Shown: positions 51,100-58,613 of the stretch, piece after piece
How positions within the stretch are numbered: the first letter of the stretch is position 1
Layout: every line of letters begins with the position of its first letter
NCBI GenBank assembly: GCA_028291265.1
Contig: JAQGIK010000143.1
Coordinates: 91,342-155,341 of the forward strand
Reading direction: 5' to 3'
Source: Caulobacter sp.
GTDB taxonomy: Bacteria; Pseudomonadota; Alphaproteobacteria; Caulobacterales; Caulobacteraceae
DNA: 64,000 nt
Translations under genes and position numbers: made by a program
The notes under the pieces: generated by a model
The model's input: only the letters and a program-made list of their open reading frames with translations
What the model was told of the DNA's origin: nothing
Databases searched by the model: none

Positions 51100-52461
51100 A
51101 TGAGCGACCATCGCGCCAAGGTGAGGATGTACCGGCACGGCCTGGGCGACTGCCTGCTGGTCCGGCTGCCGCGGGAGGGCAAGCCCGACTACCGCATCCT
51201 GATCGACTGCGGCGTCATCCTCGGCACGCCCGACGCCGGCGCCAAGGTCCAGAAGGCGGTCGACGACATCGTCAGGGAGACCGACGGCGAGATCGACCTG
51301 CTGGTCGCCACCCACGCCCACTGGGACCACGTCTCCGGTTTCCTGCAGGCCCGCGCCAGCTTCGAGAAGGACCTGAAAATCCAAAAGGTCTGGATGGCCT
51401 GGACCGAAGACCCGGCCGACGACTTCGCCCAGTCCCTGCTGCGCCAGCGAGCCAAGACCCAGGAGGTGGCCCGCGCCGCCTCCACCGCCCTGCGCCTGGC
51501 GGCCAGTGGCGGCGGCGACGAGATGGCCGGGCAGATCGACGGCCTGCTCGGCTTCTTCGGGGCCGGTGGCCGCAACACCACCGACGGCGCGATGGACTTC
51601 CTGCGCGAACTGGGCGGCAAGGGCGAGCTGACCTATGTCCGGCCCGGCGACGCCCCCTATCGCCCCGAGGGGACGGGTGCCCGCATCTTCGTGCTCGGCC
51701 CGCCGCGCGACGCCAGGCTGATCCGCAAGTCGCTGCCGGCCCGGGACAGCGGCGAGACCTATGAGATGACCCACCAGGCGATGATGGGCCAGCTGGGCCT
51801 GTCCGGCGAGCCCGGCCCCATCGCCGGCGACGAGGGCGCCGGCCGGCCCTTCACCTCCCTCTATTCCATCCCGCTCGGCGATGCCCGGGCCATGCCCTTC
51901 TTCCGCGAGCACTATTGGGGCGGGGCGGTGACCGGCCAGGACTGGCGGCGCATCGACGACGTCTGGATGGGCAGCGCCGTCGAGCTGGCCCTGAAGCTGG
52001 ACAGCGACACCAACAACACCAGCCTGGTGCTGGCCATCGAACTCGACGGCCCGAGCATCGCCGGGTCGGCCGGCGGCCGCGACGTCCTGCTGTTCGCCGC
52101 CGACGCCCAGATCGGCAACTGGGAATCCTGGGGGACCGTCAAATGGGACGCCCCCGAGGGCGAGGAACCGGTCGGCGGGCTGGATCTCGTCAAGCGGACC
52201 ATCGTCTACAAGGTCGGCCACCACGGCAGCCACAACGCCACGCTGAAGGGCTATCTGGAGTCGATGGAGCGGCTGCTGGTGGCGCTCAATCCGGTCGACG
52301 AGGTGATGGCCCACAAGAAGGGCTGGGCCCACATCCCGCTGCCCTCGCTGCAGGAGGCCCTGAAGGGCAAGGCCCGCGAGGGCCTGGTCCGCGCCGACAC
52401 CTCCGGCCAGACCGGCCCGCACCTGCAGGAGAATCCCGGCTTCTACGAGGTCACCGTCTAG
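51100..52461 (+). CDS. Metallo-beta-lactamase-fold hydrolase, ComEC/Rec2-like
   Basis: A 453-residue MBL-fold protein. The metal motif is ATHAHWDHVSG (His72, His74, Asp76, His77). A further motif, VGHHGSHNAT near residues 373-380, is typical of the ComEC/Rec2 MBL branch. An insertion of about 170 residues separates the two halves. There is no membrane domain, so it is soluble and not a DNA-uptake channel. It ends the operon and is separated from the convergent GH15 gene by three bases. It may be a hydrolase or nuclease working with the protease, a pairing seen in some poorly described defence or signalling loci; that link is inference. Confidence 0.85.
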   Translation: MSDHRAKVRMYRHGLGDCLLVRLPREGKPDYRILIDCGVILGTPDAGAKVQKAVDDIVRETDGEIDLLVATHAHWDHVSGFLQARASFEKDLKIQKVWMAWTEDPADDFAQSLLRQRAKTQEVARAASTALRLAASGGGDEMAGQIDGLLGFFGAGGRNTTDGAMDFLRELGGKGELTYVRPGDAPYRPEGTGARIFVLGPPRDARLIRKSLPARDSGETYEMTHQAMMGQLGLSGEPGPIAGDEGAGRPFTSLYSIPLGDARAMPFFREHYWGGAVTGQDWRRIDDVWMGSAVELALKLDSDTNNTSLVLAIELDGPSIAGSAGGRDVLLFAADAQIGNWESWGTVKWDAPEGEEPVGGLDLVKRTIVYKVGHHGSHNATLKGYLESMERLLVALNPVDEVMAHKKGWAHIPLPSLQEALKGKAREGLVRADTSGQTGPHLQENPGFYEVTV

Positions 52462-52464
52462 CCT

Positions 52465-54246
52465 TCAGCGCACCTCGCGCCAGGGCTTGCTGAGCAGCAC
52501 CGCGCAGTTGATCAGCCCGACCAGGGAGTAGGTCTGCGGGAAGTTGCCCCACAGTTCGCCGCTGTGCGGGTCGATGTCCTCCGACAGCAGGCCCGACGGC
52601 GTCAGCCGGCTGAGCATCTCCTCGAACAGAGCCCGGGCCTCGGCGTCCTGGCCGGTGAAGTGGAGCGCCTCGATCAGCCAGTAGGTGCAGACGTTGAAGG
52701 CGGTCTTCGGCAGGCCGAAGTCGTCCTCGATGGCGTAGCGCAGCATATGCGAGCCCCGGCGCAGGCCCGCCTGCACCGCCTCGAGGGTGCCCAGGAACCG
52801 GGGATCGTCCGGCCGCAGGAAGCCGAGGTCGAGGAGCTGGATCAGGCTGGCGTCGAGGATGTCGGCCCCGAACACCGCCGAGACGCGGCCGGTGTCGGCG
52901 CGCCAGGCCGCCTCTTCGATCCGCACACGGATGGCCTCAGCGCGGCCGGCCCAGAACAAGGCGCGATCCTCAAGGTCGAGCGTCGCCGCCACCCGGGCCA
53001 GGCGGTCGCAGGCGGCCCAGCACATCGCCGCCGAATAGGTGTGGACGTGGCTCTTGGTGCGCAGCTCCCAGAGGCCCGCGTCGGGCTGGTCATGGGTCAG
53101 CCAGGCCCGCTCGCCGATGGCTTCCAGGGCGCGGAAGTCCTCCAGCCCCGACATCCGCAACAACCGCCGGTCGAAGAAGGCCTGGGCGCTGGAGAGGACG
53201 ATCTGGCCGTAGACGTCGTGCTGCACCTGGGTGTAGGCGGCGTTGCCGACCCGCACCGGGCCCATGCCGCGGTAGCCGGCCAGATCCGGCGCCTCGCGCT
53301 CGTCGATGACGGTCTCGCCGCCGATGCCGTAGAGCGGCTGCACATGGCCGCCGCGGGCGTCGTCGACAAGGTTGCGGAGGAATTCGAGATAGCCTTCGAG
53401 CACGTCGAGGGCGCCGAGCCGGTTGAGCGCCTGGACCGTGTAATAGGCGTCGCGGATCCAGCAGTAGCGGTAGTCCCAGTTGCGCCCGGACCCGGCGTGC
53501 TCCGGGATCGAGGTGGTCATGGCGGCGACGATGGCGCCGGTCTCCTCATGCTGGCAGAGCTTCAGGGTGATGGCCGAGCGGATGACGGCGGCCTGCCATT
53601 CGACCGGCGTCGCCAGGCCGCGCACCCAGAGGCGCCATTCATTGACGGTCTGTTCCAGCATGCCGGCGACCACCGCCGCGACTTCGCCCTCGAACGGCTC
53701 GTCGGGGCCGAGGAACAGGTGGATGGGGCGTTCCAGCCGGAACACCGACTCATCCTCGATGCGGCCCGGCGCGCCGTCGGTGGTCAGCCGCAGGTCGGCC
53801 CCGCCGGTCTCGTAGCGCAGGTGATTTGAACCTCGGGTACGGACCACCTGACCGCCGCCCCAGTCGGTGGCCGGGCGCAGGCGGATCCGGATGCGCGGGG
53901 CGCCGGCGATCGGCCGCAGGATGCGGACGAAGGCCATCGGTCGGTACATCCGGCCCGAGCGGATGAAGCGCGGGGAGAAGTCGACGATCTCGACACAGCC
54001 GCCGGCCTTGTCGAACAGCCGGGTGGTCAGCACCGGGGTGTTGTCGAGGTAGGCCTGCTCGGTGCGGACGTGATCCTCGAGCACGACATCCCAAAGGCCG
54101 ACCTCGGCCTCGCCATCGACCAGGGCGCAGAACACCGGGTCGCCGTCGGCCCGGGGGACGCAGCCCCAGACATAGCGGCCGCGTTCGTCGATCAGCGCCG
54201 AGACCTGGCAGTTGCCGATCGGCCAGAGGTTCAGGTTGGCGGTCAT
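52465..54246 (-). CDS. GH15 family glycoside hydrolase (glucoamylase/trehalase-like)
   Basis: A 593-residue GH15 protein from ATG 54244-54246. It opens with LWPIGNCQVSALIDERGRYVWGC, the N-terminal beta-sandwich start, and the (alpha/alpha)6 barrel has NWDYRYCWIRDA, AYTQVQHDVYGQ and GELWGNFPQTYSLVGL with a catalytic Glu. No signal peptide is seen, so it acts in the cytoplasm on a small alpha-glucoside such as trehalose or an oligosaccharide. Its ATG shares one base with the stop of the MFS gene, so the two form an operon. Confidence 0.9.
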   Translation of the reverse strand: MTANLNLWPIGNCQVSALIDERGRYVWGCVPRADGDPVFCALVDGEAEVGLWDVVLEDHVRTEQAYLDNTPVLTTRLFDKAGGCVEIVDFSPRFIRSGRMYRPMAFVRILRPIAGAPRIRIRLRPATDWGGGQVVRTRGSNHLRYETGGADLRLTTDGAPGRIEDESVFRLERPIHLFLGPDEPFEGEVAAVVAGMLEQTVNEWRLWVRGLATPVEWQAAVIRSAITLKLCQHEETGAIVAAMTTSIPEHAGSGRNWDYRYCWIRDAYYTVQALNRLGALDVLEGYLEFLRNLVDDARGGHVQPLYGIGGETVIDEREAPDLAGYRGMGPVRVGNAAYTQVQHDVYGQIVLSSAQAFFDRRLLRMSGLEDFRALEAIGERAWLTHDQPDAGLWELRTKSHVHTYSAAMCWAACDRLARVAATLDLEDRALFWAGRAEAIRVRIEEAAWRADTGRVSAVFGADILDASLIQLLDLGFLRPDDPRFLGTLEAVQAGLRRGSHMLRYAIEDDFGLPKTAFNVCTYWLIEALHFTGQDAEARALFEEMLSRLTPSGLLSEDIDPHSGELWGNFPQTYSLVGLINCAVLLSKPWREVR

Positions 54247-55442
54247 CAAACGGTCTCGGGAACGGCGGCGGCGAGCACGGGGGCGGGGCGCTCGCGGCCA
54301 AGGACAAACGGAATGGCCAGGGCCGACATCACCGCCATGGTCCCGTAGGCGACGGCGATGCCCGCCTCCCAGAGGACGCCGGAGGCCAGGGTGACGACGG
54401 CGAGACCGACGCCCATGATGACGGCGTTGACCCCCTGGGCCACCCCGACCAGCGGGGCCGGGACCCGGCGGGCGATGATCAGCATCATGGCCAGCAGCGG
54501 CGCGATGGCGCTGGTGGCGTTGAGGAGCTGCAGCACGAAGACCACGGGCAGGCCCGGGTTGAGCGCCATGACCCCCCAGCGCAGCAGGCCGGCCACGGCC
54601 CCGGCCAGGATCAGCAGGCGCGGGTCGCCGCCGCGCAGCAGCTTCTGGCCGAACCACAGCACGACCACCTCCGACAGCACGCCGATGGAGATCAGCAGCC
54701 CGGTCGTGCCGGTCGACCAGCCCTTGGCGGCGAACTGGATCGAGGCGAAGGCCAGCAACACCCCGTGACTGCCGGCCACCAGGGAGGTGGCGGCCATGGC
54801 CAGGATCAGCTGGCGGTCGGCGAAGACCGCCTTCCAGTCGCCCTTCGAGCGGGGCGGATCGGCCTCGCCCAGCCGGCCGTCCGAGGGCATCAGGCGGGCG
54901 GCGAGCGCCAGCAGGACGAGCAGGCCGCCGGCCACCCAGGGCAGGGCCTGGACCCCGGTCACCTGGAAGAGGCCGCCGGCCCCCAGGGCGCCGCCGACCA
55001 CGCCGAGCGAGCCCCAGACCCTGAGGCGGCCGTAGTCGAGATTGCGCGCCCGCACCGCGATCACCGCATAGGCGTCGGCCAGCACCGGCAGCTGGTCCCA
55101 GGCCAGGGCGAACAGGGTGAAGACGACCAGCAGGATCAGGTGGTCGTAGATCAGGCCCGTGGACATCGCCATGCCGCCGCCCAGCAGGGCGAACAGGATC
55201 AGGGCGTCCCGCAGCCGGCCCCGCCGGCCGGCCCAGGCCACCACCGGCGCGACCGCCACCAGCCGCAGCAGCAGCGGGATGGCCATCAGGATGCCGATGG
55301 TCGCCGGCGGGATGCCGCGATGGCTGAGCCACAGCGGCAGGAAGCTCAGCACGCCATAGTGCAGGTAGAGCGACAGGTAGACGCCCGAGGCCTTGATCGA
55401 GAGCGGGTCGGGCATCTTCGGACGCCAGGTGGAGGCGATCAT
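54246..55442 (-). CDS. MFS transporter, phenylpropionate/HcaT-like family
   Basis: A 398-residue MFS carrier. It begins YLHYGVLSFLPLWLSHRGIPPATIGIL and contains DYGRLRVWGSLG in the centre, a mark of the MFS_1-like group that includes HcaT. About 12 membrane segments are expected. It is divergent from the esterase at 55512, with a LacI-type operator between them, and coupled to the GH15 gene. The GH15 partner favours a sugar or glycoside substrate over an aromatic acid. Confidence 0.85.
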   Translation of the reverse strand: MIASTWRPKMPDPLSIKASGVYLSLYLHYGVLSFLPLWLSHRGIPPATIGILMAIPLLLRLVAVAPVVAWAGRRGRLRDALILFALLGGGMAMSTGLIYDHLILLVVFTLFALAWDQLPVLADAYAVIAVRARNLDYGRLRVWGSLGVVGGALGAGGLFQVTGVQALPWVAGGLLVLLALAARLMPSDGRLGEADPPRSKGDWKAVFADRQLILAMAATSLVAGSHGVLLAFASIQFAAKGWSTGTTGLLISIGVLSEVVVLWFGQKLLRGGDPRLLILAGAVAGLLRWGVMALNPGLPVVFVLQLLNATSAIAPLLAMMLIIARRVPAPLVGVAQGVNAVIMGVGLAVVTLASGVLWEAGIAVAYGTMAVMSALAIPFVLGRERPAPVLAAAVPETV

Positions 55443-55481
55443 CGGCAGACTCCATCGGCCTTGCGGCCCGTCGGGAAATGA

Positions 55482-55497
55482 TTGATATCGATGTCAA
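55482..55497. promoter_or_regulatory. LacI-type operator TTGATATCGATGTCAA
   Basis: A 16-base palindrome with one mismatched pair and a central CG, as usual for LacI/GalR proteins. It lies in the 69-base divergent region between the MFS gene and the esterase and would block both. Its half-sites TGATATCG and CGATGTCA recur in the promoter at 58479-58558. The regulator gene is at 56469. Confidence 0.65.
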
Positions 55498-55511
55498 GCA
55501 CGGGAGGAAAC

Positions 55512-56450
55512 ATGTCTCTGGACCCCGAACTCGCCGCCGCGCTGGAGGCCAGGCTGGCGGCGCGGCCGCCGGCGACCGATCTGGCCGCCATGCGCGAAGG
55601 CTTCGCCGCGACCGGCGCGGCCCTGCCCCGGCCGGCGGTCGGCGCGGTCAGCGACCATCGGGTTTCGACCCCGGACGGCGAGGTTCCGGTGCGTCTCTAT
55701 CGGCCCGACGGCCTGGCCCGCCCGCCCCTGCTGATCTTCCTGCACGGCGGCGGCTTCATGTTCGGCGATCTCGACAGCCATGAGGCCGCCTGCCAGCGCC
55801 TGGTCGTCGACGCCGGCTGCGCGGTGGCGGCGGTCGACTACCGCCTGGCGCCGGAGCATCCCTTCCCGGCCGGCCTCAACGATTGCGAGGCGGCGGTCAC
55901 CTGGCTGCTCGACCAGGCCCGCGCCCTCGGCTTCGACGACACCCGCGTCGCCCTGGGCGGCGAGAGCGCCGGCGGCAACCTGGCCGCCGTGCTGGCCCGC
56001 AAGCTGGCCGCACGGCCGGGTGTGCGGCCGATGCTGCAGCTGCTGGTCCACCCGCTGGTCGACTTCCGCTTCCAGAGCCCGTCGATCACCGAGGTCCAGG
56101 TCCCCGGCATGGGCCGCGACGCCATGCTGATGATGAGCGCCCTCTACCTGGGCCAGACCGACAACGCGCACCCGGACGCCTCGCCGCTGCTGGCGGCGGA
56201 TCTGGGCGGCGTGGCGCCGGCCATCGTCGTCACCGTCGAGGTCGATCCCCTGCGTGACGAGGGCGAGGCCTACGCCCTGAAGCTGGCCGCCGCCGGCGTC
56301 GAGACCACCGTGGTGCGGCTGCAGAGCCTGCCGCACGGCTTCATGTTCGAATCGACGGCCTTCCGCATCGTCGACGCGGCCTTCGACCGCATCGGAGCCC
56401 TGCTGCGGCGGGGTTTCGGCGCCGCGACCGCTCGACAGTCGGCTGTTTAG
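55512..56450 (+). CDS. HSL-type alpha/beta hydrolase (esterase)
   Basis: A 312-residue esterase of the hormone-sensitive lipase family. It has FLHGGGFMFGD for the oxyanion hole, GGESAGGN with the nucleophile Ser, DPLRDEG for the Asp and PHGFM for the His. ATG 55512 follows the strong site GGAGG closely. It is predicted to be cytoplasmic. It is immediately followed by the LacI gene and preceded by the operator at 55482. Confidence 0.9.
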   Translation: MSLDPELAAALEARLAARPPATDLAAMREGFAATGAALPRPAVGAVSDHRVSTPDGEVPVRLYRPDGLARPPLLIFLHGGGFMFGDLDSHEAACQRLVVDAGCAVAAVDYRLAPEHPFPAGLNDCEAAVTWLLDQARALGFDDTRVALGGESAGGNLAAVLARKLAARPGVRPMLQLLVHPLVDFRFQSPSITEVQVPGMGRDAMLMMSALYLGQTDNAHPDASPLLAADLGGVAPAIVVTVEVDPLRDEGEAYALKLAAAGVETTVVRLQSLPHGFMFESTAFRIVDAAFDRIGALLRRGFGAATARQSAV

Positions 56451-56468
56451 GGCCATAGGCTTGTGAGC

Positions 56469-57488
56469 ATGAGCAAACGCCCGCCGGACGCCTCCCGACC
56501 GACCATGGAAGCGGTCGCCAAGCTGGCGGGCGTCTCGAAGATCACCGTCTCGCGGGCCCTGCGCGACAGCGACCTGGTGCGGCCCGAGCTGCGCGAGCGC
56601 ATCCGCGAGGTGGCCCGCGCCGCCGGCTACCGGCTGAATCTCGCCGCCCGCTCCCTGCGCACCCGCCGCACCCAGATGATCGCCGTGGTCGTCGAAAAGC
56701 TGATCGCCTCGGACCGCCCCATCGCCGACCCGCTGCTGCTGCTGGCCATCGGCGGCCTGCTGGAGGTGCTGACCCCGGCCGGCTACGCCCTGCTGCTGAC
56801 CACCAGCGACCACTTCCTGGAGTCCGACGCGGTCGGCGCCGATGGGGTGATCATGATCGGCGAGGGCGAGGGCGGCGAACGCGCGCGGCAGGTCGCCGAG
56901 CTGGGCCTGCCGACCGTCGTCTGGGGCGCGCCCCTGGGCGGGACGGAGGCCTGCTTCGTCGGCAGCGACAACCGCGAAGGCGGCCGGCTGGCCGCCCGCC
57001 ATATGGTCGAGACCGGCCGCACCCGCATCCTGTTCCTCGGCGACATACGCCACCCGGAGGTCGCCGCCCGCCATGAAGGCGTGCGCGACGTGCTGGCCGC
57101 CGCCCCGGCCGCCCTGGTCGCCACGATTCCCTGCGAGTTCTCGCGCAGCGGCGGCGCGGACTCGGTGACCCAGGCCGTTGAGGGCGGCCTCGCCTTCGAC
57201 GCCATCATCGCCAGCAGCGACTACATCGCCGCCGGCGCCTACCGGGTGCTGGCCGACCGGGGCATGGCCATGCCCGGCCAGGTCGCCGTGATCGGCTTCG
57301 ACGACAACCCCGTGGCCGCCAACCATCAGCCGCCGCTCAGCTCCATCCGCCAGGACTGGGGCGCCGCCGGCCGCCTGCTCAGCACCACCATGCTGGACAT
57401 GCTGGCCCATCCGGAGGCCGAGATCGCCGACACCGTGCTGCCAGTCGAGCTGGTGGTCCGCGAGACCTCGCGTCCCGCGCAAGACTGA
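56469..57488 (+). CDS. LacI-family transcriptional repressor
   Basis: A 339-residue LacI/GalR-type regulator from ATG 56469; a GTG at 56463 would add two residues. The DNA-binding domain reads MEAVAKLAGVSKITVSRALRDSDLV, and the periplasmic-binding-protein-like domain has GVIMIGEGEGG, RILFLGDIRHPE and VAVIGFDDNPVAANHQPPLSSI. It probably binds the palindromes at 55482 and 58479 and releases them on a sugar or similar effector. It links the GH15/MFS and TonB receptor/esterase units into one regulon. Confidence 0.92.
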   Translation: MSKRPPDASRPTMEAVAKLAGVSKITVSRALRDSDLVRPELRERIREVARAAGYRLNLAARSLRTRRTQMIAVVVEKLIASDRPIADPLLLLAIGGLLEVLTPAGYALLLTTSDHFLESDAVGADGVIMIGEGEGGERARQVAELGLPTVVWGAPLGGTEACFVGSDNREGGRLAARHMVETGRTRILFLGDIRHPEVAARHEGVRDVLAAAPAALVATIPCEFSRSGGADSVTQAVEGGLAFDAIIASSDYIAAGAYRVLADRGMAMPGQVAVIGFDDNPVAANHQPPLSSIRQDWGAAGRLLSTTMLDMLAHPEAEIADTVLPVELVVRETSRPAQD

Positions 57489-57493
57489 CGGCG

Positions 57494-58468
57494 TCACGTC
57501 AGCCGCTGGCGGAAGAAGCCGGACACCAGGCCATAGAGCTCACGGCTTTCCGGCAGGTCGGCGGTCATGTGAAAGGCGTGCCACAGGCCGTCGAACAGGA
57601 CGAAGTCGGCCTCCGCCCCCGCCGCCAGCAGCCGCCGGTGCATGACCGACATCGAGCTGGCCGCGAAATCGCGGGTCGCGGTGATCAGCAGGCTGGGCGG
57701 AAACCGCGCCAGCACGTCCGGGTGGTCGCCGGGAAGCACCTCGGGGTCAGCCGGATCGGCCGGGCCGAAGTAGGGCATCCCCTTCAGCTCGCTGACACCG
57801 GCCGAGGGCGGATCGCCGGTCATCATCGGCGCCAGCCTGAGCAGGTCGCCGTCCAGCTCCATCCCCGTCGCATGCATCATCGCCGCCGCGCCCGGACGCG
57901 GCTCGCCCAGGCCCTGCAGCCGCGCCACGACCTGAGCGGTCAGAATGCCGCCGGCCGAACATCCGAAAAGGCCGATCTTCGATCCGGGACGGGTTTCGAG
58001 CAGCGCCCTGTAGACGGCGACGACATCCTCGGTCGCGGCCGGATACAGGTGCTCGGGCGCCATCCGGTAATCGATGGCGACCACGGTCATGCCCGAGACG
58101 GCGGCGATGGGAATCGCTTCGAGGAGCGCGCCCGGGCCGGCGCCCCAGGCGAAGCCGCCACCGTGCAGGCAGATCAGCACCGGGGCGTCCGGCGTCAGGA
58201 CCGGCGCCTGGCCGGCCGGGGTGACGATCTCGACTGGCACGCCGCCGAGGGTCGCCGAAGCGACCTCGGCCGGGAACAGCTGGCGCATCTGGACCAGACG
58301 CTCGGCGTTCTCGGCGTCATAGAAGGCCCGGGCATGGAGTAGCGACTCGAAGGGCCGGGCGGCCGCCCTCACATGCGAATCGAAGGTGCGGCGCGCCTCG
58401 TCGCTGACCCAGCGGGCGAAGGGCGGCGGCGGCTGGCGGGCGTCGGCTTCAATCTTTGCGGTGGTCAT
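57494..58468 (-). CDS. HSL-type alpha/beta hydrolase (esterase)
   Basis: A 324-residue esterase with CLHGGGFAWG, FGCSAGGI and a C-terminal WHAFHM region giving Ser and His of the triad. The Asp lies in a DFAASS/TATRD region. It is paralogous to the esterases at 55512 and 60906. It converges with the LacI gene (five bases apart) and is divergent from the TonB receptor, sharing the operator region at 58479-58558. Confidence 0.88.
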   Translation of the reverse strand: MTTAKIEADARQPPPPFARWVSDEARRTFDSHVRAAARPFESLLHARAFYDAENAERLVQMRQLFPAEVASATLGGVPVEIVTPAGQAPVLTPDAPVLICLHGGGFAWGAGPGALLEAIPIAAVSGMTVVAIDYRMAPEHLYPAATEDVVAVYRALLETRPGSKIGLFGCSAGGILTAQVVARLQGLGEPRPGAAAMMHATGMELDGDLLRLAPMMTGDPPSAGVSELKGMPYFGPADPADPEVLPGDHPDVLARFPPSLLITATRDFAASSMSVMHRRLLAAGAEADFVLFDGLWHAFHMTADLPESRELYGLVSGFFRQRLT

Positions 58469-58478
58469 GGACGTCTTC

Positions 58479-58558
58479 TGTTACCGATATCACTATCCTG
58501 ACGCGAGATGGCGTGCTGTCAATACAGGCCTTGTCGGCCTGAATTGACATCGTGATCA
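58479..58558. promoter_or_regulatory. Two LacI-type half-palindromic sites in the receptor promoter
   Basis: TGTTACCGATATCA (58479-58492) matches its own reverse complement at 10 of 14 positions and contains the half-site TGATATCG on the minus strand. TGACATCGTGATCA (58545-58558) contains TGACATCG. Both half-sites are exactly those of the palindrome at 55482-55497. They flank the divergent starts of the esterase (58468) and the TonB receptor (58614), so both genes are probably repressed together. Confidence 0.6.
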
Positions 58559-58613
58559 TTTCGTCTAGGTTCGGCTTCGACGGACGGGCGCAGACCCGAC
58601 GGGGGAGACTCTC

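Noticed and set aside
47457..51182. A minus-strand open frame of 1241 codons across the protease gene
   Set aside because: It is an antisense frame kept open by the high-GC third positions of the plus-strand gene, which carries clear S8 and HExxH motifs. Its translation is low-complexity and matches no family.
51100..52461. Competence protein ComEC
   Set aside because: Only the MBL part is present; there are no membrane segments or competence domain.
53815..53835. Possible tRNA T-loop (GATTTGAACCTCGG)
   Set aside because: It lies inside the GH15 gene and no cloverleaf can be built around it.
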